Shown piece by piece: positions 56,285-64,000 of a stretch of DNA of 64,000 bases (position 1 is the first letter of the stretch; every line of letters begins with the position of its first letter). The notes beneath the pieces were generated by a model, which saw only the letters and a list, made by a program, of their open reading frames with translations, searched no databases and was not told the origin of the DNA. The stretch comes from Blumeriella jaapii (taxonomy: Eukaryota; Ascomycota; Leotiomycetes; Helotiales; Drepanopezizaceae): contig VWND01000007.1 of assembly GCA_009599575.1 (NCBI GenBank), positions 310,001 to 374,000 on the forward strand. The letters run 5' to 3'. A program made the position numbers and the translations under genes.

Positions 56285-59200
56285 AATACCCTGCCGCATA
56301 ACCTAATATCCTTTGGGAGACAGATACGCAAGGATTTCTCCATCCATCGACTAGCGCCAAAAAAACGAAAGGGATGGGCTTTGGAGCAGTCTAGAAAAAT
56401 TAGGGTGCATTAACCATGAGGCCGTTCATAATTCCTTGTTTAGTGTCTCTGATTCTTACCAATGTCATGATTGTGCGAGACATGTTCTACCGGACTCCAG
56501 GCTTTGAGCGGAGAAAATGCTATATTTGCAACGCACAGTTGTCTCTCTCTGGCTTGCAGTCAACGTCTAGGTAGAATAGACCACTAAGATGGTTCCAGTG
56601 ATTGTCCCCCGTAGTTGAACGAATCAATGCGTTGTGTCGTTGGTATGGCTTATTGACAACACAAACACGGATTACCCCGTGCTATTGACAGCGTTGTTGT
56701 GCATCGTACGAACTCCTCATCCACTCATCCATCCACTCTAGCCAGCTCTACCGAACTACTGCCCTGCTGGGCCTCAGCCATCCTGGAAAGTTTTGTAAGA
56801 TGGGACATATCACATGTTGAAATGTTGGAATGGCTGAGCGCTACGTGTTTGGACCGGACTTATTCCCGACCGGTGGATGAACAGGACCGACGCAGATGAT
56901 ATCAACCCTCCTTTTGAGAGCGGAGCAGGTTGAAGAGCCTGCGTGACAGTAGGGTCCTGGTGCTCGAAGGCTGCAAACTCCCCATTACATAGAGGCCGAG
57001 TCTCGAGTCTATGCCACAGCGATGAGCGACGTTCCGTTTGTGTCAGTCCCAAGGGTTTGTGGATCCTTGGATCCTAGGTACTGTATGTACCTTTGCAGAA
57101 GCTTGTGAGCGGTGGTGAATTTGGTCTCACTAATCTGACACAACTGAGCTGCTCGTGAGCTCAACGTTGTTGCATCTTAGCAGCCGCGTGATGTCTACTC
57201 CGTACAGTGTCATCTGCTTCTCAAGTAGATACGGATAGGTTTGTTTAGATCCAAGCTTGAATCATGCTCTCTTACTGTAGAAGTAGAAGTAGGAGGAATC
57301 AGTGACAAAGGGTCTAAGCGAGGGATCGGAGACCATCCCTTCCAGGCAGTTATGGGGGAAGCTCTGCCGGAAAGGGGTGGTCTTCGATCCCCCGATCATC
57401 GAACTGTAAGTAAGTAATCAAGAGCCTCGGAAATGAGTCCCGGGTTGAGTGACACCTCTCGTAAAGCATACTTACATTCTGTAAAGTTTGCATACTTACG
57501 CATCGATCGAAGAACGAGAACCGAGATTCCGATGAGGGCGCTCCACATTCCAAAACGGCACGAAGATGTGCCAAGCAAAGCATTTATACACAAAGTTTTT
57601 ACGAATTGAAAAAAGTATGAACCGCAAAAAAAAAAAAAAAGGCTTTCTTACTGTAATACGTGTATCCCAGGTTTCCGAGTAGCGGTAACGCAGCCTTTTC
57701 GTAATGCGTCTAAAGAACATTTGATAATCGAGCCAAACCGCAACTTTTCTTGTACTGTATTCCCGGTATGCCGCTTATTGCTGCCGGTTCCACAGAACAC
57801 AAACACTCTCGGCGATAGCAGGTAGTATTTCTTCGAAGGCGCTGCACCGCTGTTTTCGATTTGACGAGCTTTTTCCGTTTACCATACTACCGCAACCCAT
57901 GGGACTTTTCAGCAATTTAAGCAGATCGCAGTCGTTTGCATATCATCGCACGAACGTGAAAAAGAAAGCTCGGAATCGCCGATCAGAAATGTCTCTTCAA
58001 AGCCGCTTTTCACATACATCGATTGTTCAATTTTGGCTTTTCAAACTCTTTTCCAATGCAGCGGAGCTCTTGCAGCCGCAGGAGAAAAGATCCGTTGCAA
58101 TCGAAAGAGCTGGAGGTTCGTATCAGGCACCACGTACAGGTATCGAGTCTAGCCCGTGACATCGTCGTCGTCGTCGACGCTCTCGTACCCAGAATGGCGG
58201 CCTGCTCTGTATGATGCGGCCCCTACGAAAAGGACGTAGACCTACAGGATGTACTGTACCCATGCCGCCGCCAGGGCAAAGAGGAACAATCCCGTGCTTC
58301 TGGAAGTGGGAGTACTCATGCGAGCCAGGGGACCGAGACCAATCAGACTGTAGAATTTCCAGATTGGGTTTGCCATTAATTCCACTCCGTACTTCTAACA
58401 TGCGGCGTTCGTAGGAGATTTCAACCCGGACTCCAGTGGCTTAGAGAAGAAGAAAGGGCACTTACAAACTATTCCACTTGCTCATTCCACTGTCCTGTCG
58501 AACCGCTGTGTTGATGGAAAACAACGAAAGAAGATGCTGACCAGAAGATGGCGAACGAGCTTCGAGTGGTGGGTGGTAGGTGTACGAGGCGATTGCACGA
58601 CTATATTGAATGGAGGGCCAGACAGAATAGTAGAATAACTCAACTTGGATTAATGCAATTTTGTGTTTGCATACGATGTACAGTACATGCGTTATTCGGA
58701 TCGGAGGGACAGCGGCCCGTTCCTTTTCGGCATCTGCTAAGTGACAAACTGTAAGTTAAAAGTTCTGACAGCGGGAGAATGCTGGTCGGCCTGATCACAT
58801 CCCTGTCTTCGTTGTCTTCGGTGTTATCTCAGTACGTACCGACCTGAATTCTCTAGAAGGTAGTACTCTGTATATTCTCGTCTCGAGGATGTACTCTGTA
58901 TCTCTTACACCAGAAAATAAGAGTGTGGTCCAGGGATCCATACTATAGGTCGGATATCCCTATTCATGAAGTTTTACACACAGATTACTCCAACAACTAT
59001 TTCAACTTCAAACAGTTGGATGAACACCGGGAGCCTGAAAAGAGACCGGAAAATGCCAGGATTCCGCATGAAGGAAGTCTTCGATCGTACCATTGATCGT
59101 GGCAACCACATGTCCACGGGAGAGCCTGTTTCGCGCCCGCCTCAGAGTCTCGGCGAACGCTTGGTTGCGGCATGGTTGCTGTCATACATCGTAAATTTTA

Positions 59201-60263
59201 ACATCGTTCGATTGCGTACATACCGACGCGAACGAAAAGCAAGGGGAATCAAGGGCCCTTGTGACCGGGGACTGTGGTGCTTCAGCCCCCGGCCATGGCT
59301 TGAACCATCAGCAGGTCTCGCTTCTCTTCCGCGAGAAAAGACTTCCAGACCGCCGGGGTATGTCAACAAGGAGGAGTCGCTCCGACGCCCTCCCCAATGG
59401 CAGACCTATCGACATATCAATACGAGATGCTCTTAACAGAGCCATCATAGTGCCTGGCATAATCCCATTACATGGTTGGGAAGCGCTAGAAACTTCCACC
59501 TTAGAGCCTTAGTGTCGATGGGAAAATTTGGCGGCGACCTCGTTTGGTACTCTATTCTGTATTAATTTGGGAAGAGCAAAGGCGTGGGAACATGAGCTTT
59601 AATAGCTAGACCGCCGCTCGTGCTCAAGCGCCCTAATATTATCAGTCCATTTCAATCCAAGAGCGCTTTGCAGTTGATACTTACTGCTATGAGCGCAATG
59701 CGTCTTGTTCCTCCTTCTTTCTGATGAGAACATGAGGACACTAGACCTCTGGGCATAATAGCCAGACCTCAAAGGCATAGACCCACAGGCCTTGTTGAGA
59801 GATTGCACCTTTGTTAGTGAAAGTCAATATGGCTGACATGTATGAGGCCTTTCTCTTCTCACAAGAGCAGCAATCCCCGTAGGGAGTGATAGAATGCCGC
59901 GGTTAGTGATGTTCAGAACTAGTCCTGCCACCCCGGGAGCGTTTAAGCGATATGCGCCTACTTCTGGTACACGTCTTGACAAGAGGTTTTTGGAGGCGTC
60001 TGCGTTGAATGACAAAGTCAGAGATTGCGGAGAAAGGGGGCAGCTTTAGCTAGGTTTAGGCCCTACATATGTCCTGTCCTCCGTTGTTTTTTTCTTTTTC
60101 TCGACATCCAGGCCTCCAACTCTAGTTTTCTGTGCGTGCTGCTACTCGCCTTGGTACATTTTCCCGAGCCATCGTTTTATATTCAAAGGTTCTCACAACC
60201 TCCTATCTCCCGCGTCTTATCAACGGGCAAGACACTCGTCTACCAGCGGGTAGACCCAAGACC
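56285..60263. other. gene desert
   Basis: About 4 kb without a supportable gene on either strand. Open frames are short (under 160 codons) and of random composition. It contains a 15-base poly-A run at 57626-57640 and GTAC-type palindromes near 57077, 57752, 58245 and 58677. AT content is somewhat higher than in the coding parts. Confidence 0.55.
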
Positions 60264-60723
60264 ATGAGCGGTTCTGGAGGATACTACAAGTACCGGTGCA
60301 AGTACTGGCTGACACTTAACTGCCCAAATTGGGTTTGGGTGAACAATACACCTTGTGCTCATTGTCTTGTGAATCCCCCTTGTCTCGATACACGAAGTCT
60401 CTGCTAACTGTCCCGAGGCAGACGGTCGTGATTCATACGTGGCAATGCTAGGTCCTTTTCGTATCTCACGAGAGGTAAATATATCGAAATTCGACAATGG
60501 AATTCTCCACTACACCATGATGGAGATCATTGCAGCAAGTGATTATGATAGTGGCTGGGTGGTCAAGCAGCCGCCAGTACAGATACTCCCGACTACAACA
60601 CAGTCAATCGGGGTCACCGGGGTCACTATCACCGCAACGGACAGAACCCATGCTCAAAGCCTGGGAGACCCAAAAGGAGAGTTGCAGTGCCTCACAATGT
60701 ACACAGCAGATGGAGGCAACTAG
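60264..60723 (+). CDS. small conserved fungal protein with Cys/Trp-rich N-terminus, 136 aa
   Basis: Exons 60264-60368 and 60418-60723; the 49-nt intron has a CTAAC branch site and CCCGAG end, and joins AHCL to ADGRDSYV in frame. I recall homologues in other moulds but no known function. The first 35 residues contain YKYRCKYWLTLNCPNWVWVN followed by CAHCL: four Cys in a pattern able to bind a zinc ion, with several Trp/Tyr. The second exon holds EVNISKFDNGILHYTMMEI, IAASDYDSGWVV and a Thr-rich, probably flexible tail. No signal peptide or membrane segment is apparent. Confidence 0.75.
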
Positions 60724-63186
60724 GCCGGCAATAACAGTTATTTCGGGTGAGCCTGGACTCGGTGCTACATGAACGCATTGCTACTTGGCTTTGCGTTCAT
60801 GCGGTAGTGCGGGTGCTTTTTTAAATGCTTTTTAATTAGTGACGTTCTATTCCGAAAAAGAAGGACAAAATGGCACCACCAGCAACTCTGATTGCTAGCG
60901 TTTGAGAGCAAGGAAATGACACCAATACGATGAGAACAGGGCTCTGAATGTGCGGTCAAACGGAACCTAATGCATCCAAGGCTTCTCGCAAGCCAAGATC
61001 AAATCTCAAGCTCCGCACAATTCCAATTGGAACTTTAACCGAGTAACAACACTGAACGCAAAGGTCATGGCTGAGCAGGCAGATTACAAGTACGGATGAC
61101 AGCATGCACGTAAACGAGAAGACCAGAAAAGAAGGGCGTCAGTCCGATTGGATTGCAGTCTCTCCCATTCTGTAATACATAGCAGGCAGCAGTAGCAGAA
61201 AAGCAAATGCCGAAGCGAATTGTAATGACACAGAGCAGGAAAGAGGCTACACTTGAGTCTGCTGAAGCCTACATAGGTGTTCTCCGAACAGAACCTCGCC
61301 ATCGCCGATACCGTGGTCCACTGAGACGACGGTGGCGATGACTTGCATGGCTTGTTGGATAGAACCTCAGTTGAGGAAACTCTTGAGGTTGAGGGCCATA
61401 AGGTGCAGAGTCTGGGGACGCCGGACGACCCGGGACCAATCTGTCACGTGATGCGGTTCTAGTCTCCTCTCCGAAGGTCGAATCTCGCTTCTTCTCTTCC
61501 ACGAGCGACGTCCGAATTCACGTCCCATCTCCCCTCTCACGCTGTTCTCCATAGCTGACTTGCAGCAATCGCACTACCTGCTTGATCTGCGTTGCAGCGT
61601 GCATTCTCAAACCCAGATCATGTGTAGAGCCGTCGATGTGCCTTAAGGCCATCCGGTCGGACTCTGCCATGGGGCGAGTGTAATGGCAGCACGAACTCAC
61701 TACGTGATCTTCACCAAGTGAAAATGTATGCCTACAACATCTACCTCCAAGACCTCAGTCTGCCCGCAGAGCTCGGCCACCAAGCATGCGGCTGGAGCCG
61801 CTGCATGCAGTGTTTGCTGCCGTAAACCCCAAAGGCTTTGATCAGAGCCGCATGGATGGCTTTCAACTTTCGAGACTACCGGGAGATGCAAGCAAACCGG
61901 CACCAGGGATGCTCCCACAGTGAGGCTTCCGACCGGAAAACCAAGATCTGGCTGGTGAATAGGTGAGGGGGGTTTCCGCGGCCGCCGCTTGAACATGATC
62001 TTCTTTTCTCTGCTTGTCCTGCATGCTCTTGGTGCCTACGTTGGTCCTTGTTGTACTGTACTTTGTGGAAGCTGGTTGCTCCTTTGTTCGCGTTACTGCT
62101 TGAGCTGGCCTTTTGCGATCGAGACTGCATTTGGGAGCAGCTGATTCTTCCCATCTTCCCATCGGTGGATTTGCTCTGGACGCGAAATTCGTGCTTTGCT
62201 TTGCTTTGCTTGCCTGCGTGCATTCCGTCTTTTCTTCTGCCGGTGCGTGGCTGTCAGCTTTCGTATGCATATGTCGGTGTTTCTTCTGCGCCCTTTTCCT
62301 TTGCCTATATCCCCTCACGAAGCAGGCTTGGATCGTCGGAGGAGGTCGCTAAGCCGCTTCTTCTGGCTTGGGCATCCGTTGTTGTTGCTCTGCCCTGCCC
62401 TGCCCTGCACCGCACCACAGATCAGAATGGTCAATGCCAATGGAAGAGCACTTACTGCGTTACTGCGTTACTGCGTGCCTCGACTGCAGGTTGGGATGAG
62501 CAGGTTGGGATGAGCAGGCAAGGCTAGTGCTTGCTGCCACGGTGAATCCGAGGCGCTGGATGCGCTTTCCTTTGGCACGCGCTACTCGAGAAGCACAAAA
62601 CCCACACCCACGCCCACGCCGTGCCGCGCCGCATCTCATCTGCCCCTGAGAATCTGCTCTTCTTCATCCTCCATCCTCCAACCATCCCGCACACTTCCAC
62701 ATCCACGGCCTTACATTCCTTTTGCTGCCTTGTGCGATTCCTCGTCCAGGCTCGCGTCCAGGCTCGCGTCCGTCAGATCCTACGGCCCACGCTGGGTGGC
62801 AGTTCTGCTCCTCGCGCCCCGTGTCGTGGTAAGTCAGCGCGCCTTGCCTTGCCTGCTGTTCCTACATCCTCAGTCGCTGCCCTTGTGTTCCAGAACAGGT
62901 CCTTACTGGCATGCGCATGCCCGAGGCTCGCTCTCGCTGCGACCTACGGTGTGGAACGTGTCAGCATGCCAGATGTGCCAGCGGTGCTGCCTGGTGCAGT
63001 GACGAGGTCCGAATAGATGCCGTGCAAGACGATGCTGACCAGAGGTAGTTAACTGTTGGTACAGAAGCACCGGCTCTGTATTGCTCCCGGCCTTGTCCAT
63101 CCGGTGGCGGCCAGAGCCGTCGGTGAAATCGCGGCCCGGCCATTCTACCGCCTGCAAAGGTGAAGAGTCCTTCTGCCAACGTCAAG
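60724..63186. other. intergenic region upstream of the eIF4E-binding-motif gene
   Basis: About 2.5 kb with no supportable gene. Tandem copies of GCGTTACTGC near 62455-62480 and TGGGATGAGCAGG near 62492-62518 occur, and GTACTGTAC near 62055. From about 62640 the + strand is CT-rich and includes a GTAAGT at 62830, consistent with a long 5' leader and a leader intron of the gene at 63187. Confidence 0.5.
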
Positions 63187-64000
63187 ATGACCACAACCCC
63201 ACCCCGTCGCTACACTCCCGAGGAGCTTCTGAGCTTGAGAGCATCTCTCCCTGTTGTCTGCTGCCTGGTCAAGAACATCCGCGGCCACCCTGATACGTGT
63301 AAGTGAGATCGCGACCTCTTGATGTCTTCACTGCTGCTGGCTAGCTGACCCTTCTCTTTGCAGCTGGCATCTTCAGAATCCCCGACGAAGCGGTCCGTCG
63401 ACCAGAGCAAATCAGTTACAAGTCGGCCCATCTCGCGGACATCGCAAAAACACTCGCGTCCCATTCCTTGGGTAGAAAGAACATTTCTGACTCCTCCGAG
63501 CAGAGTGATTTGCTGTCCGGCTCTCGCGCATCGCAGGATACCACTTGGGGTCTTCGCCGACGCGACATCTCAGACCGATCTTCACAGTCTACCTCCCACG
63601 TATTCCCTCAGGCTACTCAACCACAAACCGCGCCAACTGGCTTGCTTGTGCACCGATCAGAAAACTTCCAAAGATTTTACAAAGCTGTCGTGTCACCTAC
63701 CCACGTTCGCGTTACAGCAGGCGGTCGCATTGTGCCAAACACGCGTTCCCCCGTGCGATCTCGCCTTGAGCGGAGCAGCGATCAACCCACCACTGTGCTC
63801 AATCCTACTTCTTGGGAACGACCCTTGCCTCCAGCATATTCACCCGTTGTTCAAGGTAGCTTCAAGCCCCAAGATTCGGCCGGTATGTCTTCCCAGGGCG
63901 CTAAGGCGACTGGAAATGTGCCCAGCGCTTCTGGCCAGCAGTCTATCAAGATTTCGTCTCCCACCCAATTCGACCATACCAAGCCTTTCGTGTACAATGG
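63187..64000 (+). CDS. eIF4E-binding-motif protein, N-terminal part (cut by window edge)
   Basis: Exon 1 is 63187-63298 and exon 2 starts at 63364 and is open to the end of the window; the 65-nt intron has a GTAAGT donor and TTTGCAG acceptor. The start is MTTTPPRRYTPEELLSLRAS. YTPEELL fits the canonical eIF4E-binding consensus Y-x4-L-hydrophobic and resembles the 4E-T type start (Tyr, charged, LL, then a basic residue). The following 230 residues are Ser/Thr/Pro-rich and mostly disordered in appearance, as in translational repressors such as 4E-T, Eap1 and Caf20. I infer a cap-binding regulator of translation, but only the N-terminus is visible and the motif is short, so the function is not proven. 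Confidence 0.75.

Noticed and set aside
61518..61996. Minus-strand frames near 61.6 kb (MAESDRMALRHIDG and others)
   Set aside because: Short, with no family recognised and no convincing exon joins; left as intergenic.

Overview
The window looks like nuclear DNA of a filamentous ascomycete (Pezizomycotina). Most genes are split by short introns of about 45-120 nt with GT..AG ends and CTAAC/CTAAT-like branch sites, genes lie singly on both strands, and the proteins are typical of moulds: a GH131 secreted protein, an FSH-type serine hydrolase, an mpaB-like oxygenase, fungal UPF3 with a C-terminal RRM, and CRO1/She4. Class cannot be fixed from the sequence alone. No transposase, reverse transcriptase, CRISPR, operon or rRNA was seen; one intron-containing tRNA-Lys(CTT) was found.

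Layout. 1-2.8 kb: gene-free, made of tandem repeats and GA-rich DNA. 2.8-8.3 kb: secreted GH131 protein (+), an unknown 249-residue protein (-), and RTP1/TANGO6-like RNA polymerase II import factor (-). 8.3-16.8 kb: gene-poor, rich in microsatellites and homopolymers, with one coiled-coil protein (-) and one doubtful small gene. 16.8-23.1 kb: threonine synthase (+), FSH hydrolase (-), secreted APP1-type phosphatase (-). 24.9-31.2 kb: PP6/SIT4-type phosphatase (-) divergent from UPF3 (+), then alcohol dehydrogenase (-). 32.5-34.8 kb: mpaB/rubber-oxygenase-like membrane protein (-). 36.1-45.7 kb: tRNA-Lys, ARP3 (-), taspase-like Ntn hydrolase (+), TFIIH subunit TFB4 (-), divergent from CRO1/UNC45 (+). 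47.6-56.3 kb: SREBP-type bHLH factor (+), MRE11 (-) divergent from mitochondrial RSM19 (+), TAF10 (-) divergent from PRP43 (+). 56.3-60.3 kb: gene desert. 60.3-64 kb: a small Cys-containing conserved protein and the start of a gene with an eIF4E-binding motif, cut by the window edge.

The genes are mainly housekeeping (transcription, NMD, splicing, DNA repair, actin, amino-acid synthesis) and do not form a pathway cluster. The two most notable signals are: (1) six genes each need exactly one single-nucleotide correction to read through (RTP1, the coiled-coil gene, THR4, UPF3, the taspase, CRO1), while many other genes are perfectly intact, which points to indel errors in the assembly or, less likely, real decay; and (2) a palindromic GTACTGTAC/GTACAGTAC motif recurring through intergenic DNA, which I did not notice in any modelled exon.
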